Assembly (NCBI GenBank): GCA_965649825.1
Contig: OZ287705.1
Span: 682,001-746,000, forward strand
From: Penicillus capitatus
Lineage: Eukaryota > Chlorophyta
Reading direction: 5' to 3'
DNA length: 64,000 nt
Below the pieces are notes generated by a model that was not told the origin of the DNA, made no database searches, and was given only the letters and a program-made list of their open reading frames with translations. Below are positions 10,080 through 22,616 of the stretch, piece after piece (positions within the stretch are counted from its first letter, which is position 1; every line of letters starts with the position of its first letter). Made by a program: the position numbers and the translations under genes.

Positions 10080-13000
10080 ATGCGACTCGCCGATGCGCTC
10101 CTCTATCTCTCTGTGGTCGTGACTCTGGCGCAACCCTCATATTGCAACGAGAGGCCAGATGGGTTTTCGTCTACAGGTAACACATCGTGTTTACTTGTCG
10201 TCTCAGACACTTCTTCCGACCCCGCCCCTCGTCCAATCTCACAACGCCAACGACAAACAGCATCAACGCATTCGATGCAGTCGCCCATTTTGCGAAGCGT
10301 TGTTGTGCTGTAGGTCGGCGCCTTTCACAAACGGCAGAGATTCCGGTGTCAAACGTCGAAGAGCTGAAGCAAGCGCTGGATCATGTTCAAAGCGGACAGA
10401 CTGTCGTTTTGACAGGGGACAACAAGTTCATGTTGTCCGAGAGTCTACGGATCGAACAACACGATGTGCATCTCAGAGGCGAATCTCCTGAAGTCTCCAC
10501 ACTGGTCTGTCCACAAGACGGCAGCATCCTTAACATCGCGTAAGTACTAGTCGGGTTCTCTCGTCCCCTCCTTCACTGTATGTGCTGTCTAGGGTGCGAA
10601 ATGTCACGATTGCCTGGTTGACATTAGAAGGCTGCAGGGATCACCCAGCAGTGACGATTGAACCGGGCAATGATGACTCTCCTCGCGAGAATGTTGCCTT
10701 TGACAGGGTGACTTTTCGCAACAACTCGAATTTCGACCTCTATCAGCCAGCTGGTGGTGCTATCTCTGCTGGGGGTTGTCTGTCTAAGTGGCTGTGCATG
10801 GCCATTGTACCCCTCACTGTGATCATAAAGGACTCTGTTTTCGAAGACAACGAATCGGATATGGGCGGCGCTGTCTACGGTGAACAGTGCACTCTCAAAG
10901 TCCTCCGTTCCAATTTCATGAACAATCGAGCCAATCAGACAGGAGGAGCCATCTATGTGATGGACCCAGGATCGCAATTGGAGATATCCGACTCTCACTT
11001 TCGCAACAACACCATAACGGAAAGGAGCTCCGTTGATAAGATTCTCGGGGAGGGCGATGGCCTGATCGAGCGTGACCGTTACTTCATTTTCAAGTCGCCT
11101 AGCAATGGTGGAGGCGCCGTTGCTGTGAGCTCAGTTGAAAGGCTCAGCGTGATCGGGACAGAATTTGTGACAAACAGGGCAACGAGTGGCGGCGCTATAT
11201 ACGCAACGCTGGACGCTAACGATCTGACGGATTTTGAGAACGATATATTCGTCCGCGTCGAAGGTTGCCACTTTCAAGACAACCAGGCCGCGATCATCGA
11301 AGAAACTGTCTGGAGCAATACGGAGGAGAACATCGGAGGTGCCATCTACTTTGCCGCTGCCTCTGCTGCATTGAAGACCCTTGAGATCATGCGATCGACC
11401 TTCAAGGCCAATCGTGCTGGAGCGAGTGGCGGCGCTCTTCACATCGTCACGGTGCCTCTGGTCAACATCGACATCGATGGATGTACGTTCGACGGGAACG
11501 GAGCCGAAAAAGCAGGAGGAGCGGCACTTCTTCGGAACAGTGGTGGCATCGCGCAGCGCAACACGACATGGCGGAGGAACTCAGCCGGCCTCGGCGGGGC
11601 GGTGATGCTGACAAATGGAGCGCGCTTCACTGCGAAGCCGGTGTCGGACGGCGCTGGAAACGAAGATCCCGAGACACGGAACCTGTTCGCGGAGAACTCG
11701 GCCGTGGATGGAGGAGGTCTCATGTGTGCTGGATGCGGGACCATGCTGCTGAGGAACGTGATCTTCGAGAGGAACAGGGCGAGGAGAGTGGGAGGCGGTC
11801 TCTTCGTCCTGGATTCTTCGCGGGACGTCCGCATTGAGGAGTCACGTTTCCACGACAATGTCGCGATGCACGGAGGAGGAGCGGCCCTGAGATCTGCTGC
11901 AAGTGTGACCTTCGGATCGGCGAAGTCGGAGTGGTGGAACGAGTTTCTCCGGAACAAGGCAGCTTCAGGCGGCGGCGTCTTCGTGGAGGGGAACCGACAG
12001 AAGGAGAACACGCTTCAGGTATGGCCGGTCGCTAGAGGCGATGCACCACCCATTGAACGGCTGTCTGTGCCAGATGAAACGTTGCCGCTTCGTGCAGAAC
12101 CACGCGGTCGACGGCGATGACCTCAGAGCCGATCTGTCAGGACAGATCCCACCGTTCGGCAGGAAACTGAAATCGGCGTCTATCTCCGGTCTCAACAGGA
12201 GAGAATCGAGCGAGGAGGAAAGCGTGATCGCCGAGGACTCTCTCAGGCATTGCGGCAACGGAGGAGGGGGAGGGGTGTGTCTGGCCTACGGCGCTGTTCC
12301 GGACAGCGCCATGGCAGACATCAGCACACAGGAGACGCACTTCGAAGACAACGATGCGCTGGTCGGAGGTAACGCAGGCTCACGAGAGACGTTCTTCTTC
12401 CTCATTCCACGTCGCAGGTGGCATGTTCGTGAGCATCGTCGGCAACTGGAGCAGTGGAGACAATACAAAGTGTGAAACCAATGTCCTCGACATCGAGCCG
12501 TGTCGGCTGTTCCACCTGTTCAACATGTCCTTCGTCAGGAACACAGCCGCCTTCGGGGCCGGCGGCCTGTTCGTCGCGGATCCGGGGCTGGTGATCGTCG
12601 GGTGCGGCCAATCGCGATCAGACGTGGCAAACTGGAAGCAGCTGAGTCAAGCGCAGATCGATAGCAGTCCACTGACGGACTGCTTCCACTTCGAAGCTAA
12701 TAGGGTTCTGGTACAGCGTCGCACGAAAAGGCACATGCCGTTGTTCTTAATGTGCCTGTCTGAAGGAGTCTGGCGGCATCTACGGCCCAGACATGGCAGG
12801 CAGGGTGGACTCGCTTCGGATCGTGGATCCAGAATCCGGCGGCATAACCGACCACAGAGGAGGCGCTAGACTGCTGCCGCCATGCAGGGACTCTGCAGAT
12901 TGCCAGGAAGATCGCGAAGATGGAATCAAGATCGAAGTCAGAGACGCCTTCAGCCAGAGAATCACTGGCGGGATTCCGGACGCAGGTTCGATGCACGCAA

Positions 13001-15896
13001 GCTGTGCGGATGCTGCCGACACCTGTTTTCTTCATTCAGGTCTCGCAGTGCTCGCCGTGTCTCCCGACATTCTCGGCGAGCAGACGTATCGGGCGAGGAA
13101 CGGGATCGTCAATGTCAACCAGACAAGAGGGGTCGGCATCAACCAGACGTCTGCCATCGAATTCCGATACCAGAGATCAGATGGAAAGCAGCTACTGGCA
13201 CACCTGAACTTCACGACGAGGGAATGCGTCCCGGGCGAAGTGGAGTCGGACACTGGGTGCTCGTCATGTCCCGCAGATCGCTACTCCTTCAACACCTCAT
13301 CCTTGTGCCTGGACTGCGAAGAGCACGCACAGTGCCCTGGTGGCTCTGTTCTGGTCCCTGAGGATGGCTACTGGCACTCGACACCCTTCTCTCCTCGGTT
13401 TCACGAATGCATCATCAAGGAAGCATGCGTCTATGAGAACCGAATGGATAGACTCGCAAAGTACTACGAGAATGCGACGCTTGTCCTCGAGGATCTAGAA
13501 GAACTCGATCGGTATCTCGAGGAGAAAAGGGAAGACAAGAGGACACCTCGTCCAGAGTTCGAAAGCTACCATCAGTGTGCAGAGGGTTACAAGAGTGTTC
13601 TCTGCGGTTCGTGTGAAGACGGTTACGGTCGTTTGGATGGAGGGAAGTGCCAAAAGTGCCCTTCAGAATGGCAACTCGGACTGATACCTGCAGCGTTGAG
13701 CCTTGTCATGTCTATCACTCTCATCGGCATCCAGATCAAGACACTGTCTTTTTCACTCTCAGAAAACGCCTCAGTTGTGTCTTCTATGACGAAAAAGGCA
13801 GATGACTGCAGACATGGAGGAGAAACATCCACCATGCGATTGTCAGACGTCTTTCCCCATGACGACCCTGCACACCACAACGGCGACGAGCCGTCCATAC
13901 AGGTGGCACAGCATGCATCTCATGGTGAGATCATCTCTCAGCGTTAAGTGCCTCGGCGACATGACCGTTTCGTTGCATGTCTAGGCGAAGGAGCAAATCT
14001 TTGCAACATCTTGCACAATGGGAGGCGATTTCCCTTGAGGCGCGCCGACGCATTTCATTGTCCGTAGATCATCTGTTCATGCGGAATCCGCTCACTCTTT
14101 GCTTGCTGTTTAGTGCGGACGATACGGGAGTGGTGGTCATGGATGCCTTCTTCTTCCCAGTTCCGCGAACCGCTCGTCACAGATCACATCAACGCCAGAG
14201 AAAAGCTAAGCGAGACACTAAAGGTTAACCGTATCTCCCTAGCCCTCTCTAATAACGCTACCTGTGCCAATACTTCAGATTTTCGTCAACTACCTTCAAG
14301 TCACAAGCACGGCGTTGGACATCAGTGTTCCGTGGTTTGCCCCGATGCGTGGACTGCTATCTCTCCAGAGTAACAAGCTCACGCCTTTGCCAGATGCATC
14401 GAGCACCACTGGTGTTGTGCAGATCTGTTTGTCGCCTTTACCAATGGAATCGTCTTTGTGCCATTGGGATGCATGTTTGGTGGAGATGCCGCATCATCGA
14501 CATCGAAATCGATTCGTGTCTTCTGGCTCCATCTTCTCTACTGTTTGGCCTCTCTGCTCATCCTCTTCCTATTCGAACGCATGTTCGACTGCCTAAGCAT
14601 CAGAGCGGAGAAGAAGAGTAACCGTCGAGACACAGTCGGCGAACACTGAGCACCGCTGTTCTAGGGACTGCCATTCCACGCGTATCGAATTGCAGCACAG
14701 AAGAGACTCGAAGACATGTGATGCTGACCGATGGCGATGCAGCTTTGATGGAGCGTGGCTCAGTGGATGGCCAGAGCAACGACCACGGGGAGCGGCAATC
14801 CGAACGCGAAGGCTATCTGGATTTCCAGAGACAGAGAGAGCAAGCGCACAGCGATTCGATGGCGGGAGTCGTCGTTATTATTCTGGTGTTCATCTTCCAG
14901 GCCTACAGCACCGTGACCGGCGCTTTCATGGAGGCCGTCAACTGTATCGAAGTGGACGGGGACGTGGATGGAGACCAAGATCTCAAGCTCAACGAAAACG
15001 GACGCTACGCCGTAGAATCGATGTCGCGTGTGTGGATCGAAGACACCAGTCTATACTGCTTTCAAGGCGAGCATCTGGTGACAGGAATGGCAGGCGGCAT
15101 TGGCCTGTGCTGTTCGCTGCTGTTCGTCATCTGGATCTCGTTGTGGATCCACGCGAATCGCACGAGGTGGCAAGATCCTGTCTTCATCAAGCGCTACGGT
15201 TTCCTCTACAGCAGCTACCGACCGAAAGGCCTAGGGCCTTACTGGGAATCGGTGGTCTTTCTCAGAAAAGGGCTGATTCAAGCTGCCGTGGCTTTTGCCA
15301 TTCGCCTCGGGTCCAATCTCCAGTCCATCATTGCCCTCGGCGTCCTGCTCCTGGCCTTTGTCGCCCACTGGATCACGAAACCCTTCACGGAGTACAAAGA
15401 TCATCCCAATGTGCCAAACTACTGCGCCGCCACACTTGAACGATTTCTTCCGGGGATGCTGTGCTGGACGTGGCGATCGCTGCTCGAAACGATCTCCCTC
15501 AACGGCCTCGAAGCCGCCTCTATGTTCATGTCTATCCTGGTTTTCTACACCGGAATCGTCAGCAACGACCCAAACGTATCCGAGAGTGGCAGGAACACCA
15601 TGGCCATGTGCACCTTCCTGGTCAATCTCCTCTTCATTCTCTACATGGTCCATCGACTCTTTGCTGGCACCCATCTGGCTCTGGACATGTACATCACCTA
15701 CCTCATCGTCTATCGAGGATGTCCACTGGATGGCAGTGTCCCGCATACCTACGACACGCGTCGACCTGAAGACGCCGCCAACGTTTCGCTCTTTCACAAA
15801 GCCAAGTGGATTCGTGCTTACTTAACAAACTGCTATAGCAATGTAAACGAGCAAGAGGACGCACTGTATGCGTACATCCATAGAGATGATGCCTAG
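10080..15896 (+). CDS. Receptor-like protein: beta-helix repeats, Cys-rich domain, multi-pass membrane domain (paralogue B)
   Basis: Complete multi-exon gene. Exon 1 encodes a signal peptide (MRLADALLYLSVVVTLAQPS); an intron at 10181-10314 leads to the N-terminal domain. A long exon (10593-12018) carries many GGAIY/GGAL/GGG and FxxN motifs of a right-handed beta-helix resembling chlamydial Pmp repeats. Introns near 12019-12073, 12369-12418 and 12704-12765 follow. Then comes a Cys-rich ectodomain (CSSCPADRYSFN, CLDCEEHAQCPGG, CGSCEDGYGR), like GCC2/GCC3 EGF-like modules. The first membrane helix is LIPAALSLVMSITLIGI near 13683; further helices are IFVNYLQVTSTALDI, VFWLHLLYCLASLLILFLF and MAGVVVIILVFIFQAYS through to 15700, ending in a short cytosolic tail. 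A surface receptor, adhesin or channel role is inferred from architecture only. Confidence 0.85.
10850..13640 (+). repeat. Arm 1 of a near-identical inverted duplication
   Basis: This stretch matches the reverse complement of about 61221-64000 almost base for base, including introns and third codon positions. Examples are the introns at 12019-12073 and 12369-12418. Similarity stops abruptly just after the codons for CEDGYGRLD (about 13640). A short internal patch near 11020-11085 differs strongly between the copies. Confidence 0.9.
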
Positions 15897-16167
15897 ATGT
15901 GCACGGCCCTGAATGTGGGGAGGACTTTTGTGCAGGAGATAGATACTGCATTGATTATTTGATTTTAGCTTGGTGTCTCAATGACAACCGTATTTTTTTC
16001 AACAAGTATTGCGCTCCTATGCCAATTTGTTTATCCATGATTGTCTGTTGTCGATACGATTCGTGTAAGAAACGAAAACTGCATTTCTGGTCGTTATGGA
16101 GTGGCTGCTGTATGGTGTGCCAAGGGAAGGGCGTCTCTGATGACGACCTGTCACATCATCAGCGTCC

Positions 16168-17047
16168 ATGGCATCTCTGCATGCGACGACCGTGCGTCCT
16201 CTGACTGTTCCGAGAAGCGTCGTCCGCCACACGTGTCGTCGACGGCCTGTCCATGTTCCTCTCTGCCTTGGCCAGGACACGGCGGAGGCCACGCGCCAAC
16301 GCGACGAACTGAAATCGAATCTGACCCAACTCCTCTCTTCAGCTAACCGTGGGATCTTTGGCCTGAAGGTGCGCGATACGAGGCAATGCCATCTGCCACG
16401 GAGGCCATTCACTGCTCTCTTGGACGATCCTGTGTAGACAGCGTTGAGGACGGATGTCCTGTCATTGCTTTCCGATCTCGAAGAGATGAATCCCACTCCT
16501 TGCCCGACGGAGCATCTGTCCCTCGTCGATGGCGAATGGTCCTTGCTCTTTAGCACGATCACGATCACGGGATCTCGAAGGACGAAGCTGGGTCTGAGGG
16601 AGTTCGTCAGTCTAGGCGAGTTCCGACAGATCATCGACGTCGAGAACGCCACAGCGGTAATGCAGATCCCACTCGTGTGCTGTGCTGCTGACGGCGGGTC
16701 CCATCGCAGGAGAATGTGATCGAGTTTCAGGTGATGGGACTTGGCAGTCTGAAGGGTCAGTTGATGGTTCATGCGTCCTTCGCTGTCACATCAGCTCAAC
16801 GGGTCAGCATTGAACTGCTCCATGCCGATCTGGTAAGTACTGTCACGTTTTGCGTGTGAGGGGGAGGAGGATCTCTGTTCAGAAACCGGAAGCGCTGCAG
16901 AAGCTCTTCCAAGAGAATTTCGAAATGCTGTTACAGATCTTTAATCCGGCTGGATGGCTAGACATCACCTACCTCGACGAATCGCACAGAATCGGACGAG
17001 ACGATAAGAACAACGTCTTCTATCTCGAGCGACGCTCAAAAGAGTGA
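16168..17047 (+). CDS. Plastid-lipid-associated protein (PAP/fibrillin family)
   Basis: Four exons: 16168-16368, about 16438-16658, about 16712-16831 and 16883-17047. The spliced frame contains [13 protein letters not shown], then [16 protein letters not shown] followed by [10 protein letters not shown], the hallmark start of the PAP/fibrillin lipocalin-like domain. It ends with [16 protein letters not shown], the typical C-terminal motif. Fibrillins coat plastoglobules and thylakoid margins, bind plastid lipids and take part in prenylquinone and stress-related lipid handling. The first ~45 residues (Thr/Arg/Val-rich, no hydrophobic signal core) look like a chloroplast transit peptide. The start at 16168 is the first ATG of this frame. 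Which fibrillin subgroup it belongs to cannot be told by eye. Confidence 0.88.
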
Positions 17048-17334
17048 CCTCATTCTCACTCTTTCACAAACATGCTAAAGTACTAGACGTCCCATCATTG
17101 CCATACACTTGGTGTACTGGCGGACAAACGATGTCAAGAACTCCCAGCGGTCTTTTCTTCGCCTTGATGCCTATCTTGGAGATGGAGATCCGTCACATCG
17201 AGGCGCTCGTCGCATAAGGGCGCCGATCTAAAAACAGAGAGGCGTCGCGTGGGCTTGTCCTAGCTGTCCCATCACAGGAGCCTTACCGAATAGCAGCACA
17301 TCTATTTCCACTTCGGCGTTCCATTTTACAAGAA

Positions 17335-19885
17335 ATGTCCAGTCCAGAACAGACCCAGCTGGACGGCGCCGTCGAAACGGCAAAGGACGAGGACGCAGGT
17401 CTCGTAACGGATGCAGCACCTGCTGGCGTTTTACCGTCCACAACGGAGAAACTCTCTCAGCAAGCCGCGACGGTCGAAACCCCATACGGCGGCGTGACAG
17501 ACAACGTCGTCAGCGACATGCAAATAGACGGCCCTCAAACAACACCCGAAGGCACCAGTACGTACCAACAAGCATCACCAAAGGAGCCGGATGCGTCGAA
17601 GAGCGGAAAACCACAACCCAGGTGCCACGATGCGTTTAACCACCCCCACCACTCCGACGACGACACCACCCGCTATATGAAGACCCTTTCCAACGAAGCT
17701 TGTCCGTTACTTCGTGTTCTTTGACCGAGTGGCTGGTCTGGAATGTTTGACGGGAGCTTTGCTTCGCTCTAGATCTATTGGTGGTGGTTATGCTGCATCC
17801 ATGATGTTTGGTGCCTAGGGAACCGCATCATCTGGAACAAGAACAAGAATTGATCGATTACGAAGTGGAAGAGGAGGATATGCTTCCGTCCAAAAAGAAA
17901 GAAACGGCGAAACAGCCGCTACGTACTGGAGAAAAGCAGCAGCCTGCCAGAATTTCGTGGAATGCATGGGCTGGGCCAGCTGCTGTGGATCAGGCCAAAC
18001 GCGCCGCAGAAATGCGAGAGATGGAAAAGAAAGACACATCGCTGCTGGCCGACAAAGGCATGCCGATGTCCGACGGGCGAAAGCACAGAGAGATGGGCGG
18101 AAACAACAGTGGACTCTCTTCTGGACGATACGGCCGTCCGGCGGTCGACGTCACACGCAATCATCATCGAGATCAACGTCGTTTTGGCGTGAGAGATCCT
18201 GGAGGTGGCGGCGGTGGCGGCGGCGGTAGAGAGCGATCTCCCAATCGGCGCTCGTATCGCGCGTTGCCTTACTCCAGATCCGCCGACGGAAACATAAGAA
18301 GAGGCACGGCAGCCTCGAGAGGTGCCATGCCTCCGGGGATGAATTACGGTAAAGCTTCCACAACTCATTTTGTGAATTCTGGTTCATTGAAACCCGTGCA
18401 TCCTTCAGCACGTCCGATGGCTGCTCAAGGAATGCCTCCAGGATTGGGCGTGACTGGATCTGCTGCGGACGCTGCTCTGCCGCCACGAAATCTTGCGCGT
18501 CCTTCTCAACACCCGCCATCTGTGGAGCATCGCCGAACGGCAATGAAGGATGGACACATGCATCGATCTCGATCGCCACCGCATCGTCCGGAACGTTTTT
18601 CAAGGCAAGGCTCTCTGCCGAGATATGATAAGTATCAAAGGCCGCATCCATCTCCACCACCCCGTCATCCAGAAGTGCTGCCGCCATCCGTGCATCGATC
18701 CAGGAGTCCTCCGCCCAATCGCGACGGCGCTGTGCCCTATACCGAACGACCGAGTGTCCAGAGACAGCCATCTCAGCGCGGCAGCAGTGGCGGCGGCGGC
18801 GGCGGCGGCCGTTCCCAACTGCCACTCCCGCAGCAGCAACAACGTCAAGAGCATCTGCCGCATGTACCTTACCGTGGTCAGAGATTGGACAATGGTCCAT
18901 CGCTAAGGCTGAGAGATGGCGTGCCAGCATCGCCTCGACGCTTTATACCTCCAGTAAGATACTTGAGCCCTCCGCGTTTCTGATTGAAGCAAGGCATGAA
19001 CTTGATAATAGGACAAGCGTGACCTGCCTTATCAAAGACCGCACCCAGCAGGGGCGATGGAACCGCATCAATACAACCGTGGCTTCGCAGGAAATGCGAT
19101 GCGACATCCTGGATCTGCTCGCTGGTCGCCGCCACCAAGAGATCACCACCATCCGCGACGACCCCTCTCTCCAAACGTGCATCGCTCTGGAGCACCGCGC
19201 CGTTCTCCTCCTCTCGCTCAGCCGCCTCTGAGACGACCTCCACGAGATCTCTCTCCGCCGTTGCGTCCAAGAAGAGATTCCGGAGACGGTGGGAGTTTTC
19301 GAAGAAGAGGCGATCCGCCTGTGCGTCCAGACTACTTCAATGGCGAACGAGATCGTCGTCCGTATGGTGGACTGCCGCCTCGTGGTGAACCCGATTCGGA
19401 TCGCCGTATGGAGACGTCAGCTGGAGGCCGTTACGGAAATCATCATCGCGATCCGCCGCACTCTCCTGGAAGAAATGTCAAGCGTCCGAGGCACAGTCCT
19501 CCTCCAGCTGAGCAACGGTATCCTCTTATGCAAGAGAATTCGTGTGATCTTTTCTATATTGGTTTCCAGTTTTCGCCGTGAACCCGCCGCCACGCATCAT
19601 CGCAATCTCATGAACTCGCCGCATGAAAATCCGCCGAATCCCGATGTCGCCTCGACCGTCGTCTTGCGACATCCCGAGACCGAGTGCGCCTGGTATTATG
19701 TGGATCCACAGGGCAACACACAAGGCCCGTGCACGATCGCACAGTTCAGAAGCTGGCTGAGAACTTTGGCAGAGGATCCTCGATTCGCCGACGAGTACAA
19801 GCAGTTCATGTCCGTCGATGTTTGGAAAGAAGGCATGCAGAAAAAACAGCTGATGACGGAACTCTTGCAGCACAACAATCCTTGA
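17335..19885 (+). CDS. GYF-domain protein with long disordered Arg/Pro/Gly-rich region
   Basis: Starts MSSPEQTQLDGAVE. An intron from about 17622 to 17819 leads to an acidic/basic stretch, then a long low-complexity region rich in Arg, Ser, Pro, His and Gly (poly-Gly runs near 18205-18230 and 18787-18811). An intron near 18955-19038 and a 28-bp intron at 19542-19569 precede the C-terminal exon. That exon encodes a GYF-type domain (WYYVDPQGNTQGPCTIAQF). GYF domains bind proline-rich peptides and occur in mRNA decay, translational repression and splicing adaptors (GIGYF, CD2BP2 and plant relatives). The domain lies at the extreme C-terminus. Target and location are unknown; an RNA-related adaptor is the likely role. 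The extent of the first intron is the least certain part. Confidence 0.8.
19542..19569 (+). other. 28-bp intron in GYF gene
   Basis: Donor GTGTGA, acceptor TTTCCAG. Without its removal the frame ends 12 bases further on; with it the frame continues into the GYF domain. Confidence 0.7.
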
Positions 19886-20288
19886 TGGACCCTACCCACC
19901 TATCCCATAAATCGATGCTTCTGTGCAAGCGCTCTGGGTGGTTGCACGGCACTGGACAGACGAACCTAACCGCAGCTATTTATTCTCGAATCACCATGGA
20001 CTGGAGACACACACGCTATGGATCGATCACATCGTGGGTCCGTCGGTACGAAAGGACGGTTCAGTTGGGCAACGGACGCTTTACAATTTTTCTATTCTGT
20101 TTTGGAAATACCATCATGCCGCAGGATCTTTCTGGAATGGTGTTTTACGCACGTGGTGGTGATGGCCGACAACACCCTTGTCTCAACAACAGCCTTTGTC
20201 TTCTGAGCCCTTATTCTCGATTGAGGACGTCCTGCATTTTCGTTCTTTCTTGCTGCTCCATAACGAACATCAGATCCGCTTTCAATGC
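19886..20288. other. Short gap between convergent genes
   Basis: Holds the 3' ends of the GYF gene (+) and the CAO-like gene (-). No additional gene or RNA is recognised. Confidence 0.5.
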
Positions 20289-22041
20289 CTAAGATTTAAA
20301 ACGGTGCTGAGGTGACGCTAGCATACATGACAGCATTCTGTTCACCACCTTTTCAGCCATCGATATGAACGCTTTCTGTGCGAGCGGCAGTTGAGATGTC
20401 CATTTCCAGAAATCCACAGACACTCTCTGCAGCACACGGATCTCGCTGTCGCTGACTGGAAGGCACACGTGGAGCTGATGAATGTGTCTCCTCTTCTCTC
20501 GTACGCCGGAAGCGCTCACGTGCAGGACGGATGTCACACTGCAGGGAGGATGGAAGAAGGACTCGATTCCCTGTCCTCTCCAATCCACTAGCATCACGCA
20601 ATCACGTCATCCAGACGCATAGACAAGACGGATCACGTGCGTTGGGCATCGGCGGCTGACGGTTGGAACCAGTGACCGAAGAGAGGATTTGCGGGTGTGA
20701 CCTTCTCATCCAGCAGATGCGACATCAGCAGTCCTTTGTCCAGCGGAACGGTCGTTTCCACTTCGGAGAGGGTCACAAAGGCATCTGACAGTTCGGCAAA
20801 GGAAGGCATCTCCTGAAAGCCATCCCCCTTCGATGTCATCAGGTTAGAGAGAAACGCACGGGTGATGGGGATGTCTGCGGTTCAGGCCAGACCCACAGGA
20901 TCCCATCCTTCTCCAAGACTGGAAGCGATTCGATCCGGATGCCTGGCTGGAAGACGGTGCTCGGCATCTTGACACAACTGCCACTGCTGTTGTACTCCCA
21001 TCCATGATAAGGACACGAGATCTGTCCATCGACGATCTTGCCAATGGACAACGGACAGGCACGATGGGCGCATTCGTCTTGAATGCAGGCTGGTCGACCA
21101 GAGGCATCGCGAAACAGTACCCAGGGCTGTCCATAGAGTTCGAACGGCATCAGCACCCCCTCCTTCAGTCTCTACACGGATGGGTAGAGAGGTGTCAGGG
21201 TGAAGGGTGTGTACCGTGGAAAAGGCGGCGGGATACCAGTAGTGCATAATACTGGGTCGAACATCGCTCTCCCTGAAGAGTCATCCATGTCAGCCACGGC
21301 TCACGATACGTCGTTCAGCAAAGCAGTGCTCACTTCGGATCATCGGCTGGGGCATCTTTCAATGCGTCTGCTGGCAGATGCTGTTGGGCGAGTTCGAGCT
21401 GACTCTGTCCAGGATGGACATGATCGAAGATGCGGCGAAGTGTGACCTTCTCACTTTTAGGTACCGAATGTGACTCAGATTGTGCAAGACACGTGATTGC
21501 GTCGCGTGCAGTTTCTGCAGAGACAGGCAACACGTCGGCGGCGCTGCGTTGCTGAGGCAGTTGGTCACACCTCATGTGCGTCTCTCACTTCCTTCTGCAG
21601 CTCCGTCAGTTCCTTCCTCAATTCCACGACGCTCTTGGACTCCTTCGATTTCGCACTCAATGTCATTTCCACCTTCTGACTCGCTTCTTCGATGGTCTCT
21701 ACGGTTGCCGCGGCCTCGCCTTTGACAATGATCTCGTAGACCATATCCCAGTTCTCCTGCTTCTTCTTCAGGTACTCCACTTTTCGACGCACCTCCCACG
21801 GCGAGGCCCCCATGAGACGCTCGTTGAGCACGGCCAGGTCGAGTAACTGATCGGGACAGCGATTCTCTGGTCGGCGATAGCGAATACGTGGCACACGGCG
21901 CAGCCAACTGAAAGGACGGCGCCGGTCATTCGGCCGAGAAGACGGCGTTTTTGCATCGGGGCCGTTCTCTGTGGCTGACAGGCGCCACGATCGACGGCCG
22001 TCATCGCCACCGAGCCAATAACGCGCAACTGTCCTTGACAT
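20289..22041 (-). CDS. CAO1: Chlorophyllide a oxygenase homologue, Rieske subunit without the mononuclear-iron segment
   Basis: Spliced exons give a CAO-like protein. It has an Arg/Ser-rich N-terminus, a helical N-terminal domain (LLDLAVLNERLMG, VVELRKELTELQKEV), KLHATQSRVLHNLSHIRYL, YWYPAAFS, RLKEGVLMPFELYGQPWV, then the Rieske centre CAHRACPL...CPYHGWEY. The C-terminal part (IHQLHVCLPVSDSEIRVL) is also CAO-like. Introns are short (about 32, 43, 56, 59 and 60 bp). Between LLMSHLLDE and VTPANPLFGHWFQP the DNA is contiguous, and about 24 residues carrying both iron-binding His of full-length CAO are absent. Micromonas CAO is known to be split into a Rieske protein and a mononuclear-iron protein; this fits the Rieske subunit. 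It would act with a partner in chlorophyll b synthesis in the plastid. The start is the first ATG of the 5' exon. Confidence 0.82.
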
Positions 22042-22150
22042 CTCCCGTCGCCTCGTGTCGTACCAATTCCGTCGAGAATTTTGCTTTTCGTACCCATCGC
22101 TGTCGCTCGGTCACTCACTCGTACGCACGAACGTACACACCGCCGCGCTG

Positions 22151-22528
22151 ATGAACGCTTTTACGTCGCCAGGAGCGGCTATGGTGGATGCCTTGGACAA
22201 ACGCATCCTTATCTCCCTCCGTGACGGCAGCCTCTTTGTCGGGGATTTGCGCTCCTTCGACCAGTACGGCAACCTCGTCCTCGAAAGCTCCGTGCGACGC
22301 GAGGTGGTGGGCAATCAGTTCTGCGACATTCCCAAGGGTCTCCAGATTATTCGGGGCGAGAACATTGTGCTCTTTGGCGAAGTGGATCCCTATTGCAGCA
22401 TCGCCCCGGAGCTCATTCGCGTCAGCGAGGCCGAGATTCAGAGGGCCAAAGAGGCAGAGAAGGAACAGGAACGACTGAAGGGAAGCATGAGGGGTCGTTT
22501 CGATTTCTTGGACAGCGTCATGGAATGA
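22151..22528 (+). CDS. LSM1: U6 snRNA-associated Sm-like protein LSm1
   Basis: Intronless, 125 residues. The Sm fold is visible as the Sm1 motif (DKRILISLRDGSLFVGDLRS...DQYGNLVLE) and the Sm2 region (IIRGENIVLFGEVD), followed by the basic helical tail ending RGRFDFLDSVME that marks LSm1 rather than other LSm proteins. LSm1 replaces LSm8 in the cytoplasmic LSm1-7 ring, which binds 3' oligoadenylated mRNA ends and promotes decapping. It is divergently arranged with the CAO-like gene, with about 110 bp between start codons, so the two promoters must share this gap. The start at 22151 gives the normal family length. Confidence 0.93.
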   Translation: MNAFTSPGAAMVDALDKRILISLRDGSLFVGDLRSFDQYGNLVLESSVRREVVGNQFCDIPKGLQIIRGENIVLFGEVDPYCSIAPELIRVSEAEIQRAKEAEKEQERLKGSMRGRFDFLDSVME

Positions 22529-22616
22529 ATCGTCGTCCCGCCATCCACGATGACCCATCGATCATCATTTCGATTTAAGTGACAAGACGTGACGTGCGAC
22601 AGCGCCCTGAGACGCG

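Noticed and set aside
11439-12011. 190-codon open frame antisense to the beta-helix exon (repeated at 62848-63420)
   Set aside because: It mirrors the Gly-rich repeat codons of the sense strand (Pro/Ala-rich shadow); no domain or splice signals.
18205-18811. GGC runs as regulatory quadruplexes
   Set aside because: They encode poly-Gly in the low-complexity part of the GYF protein; coding explains them.
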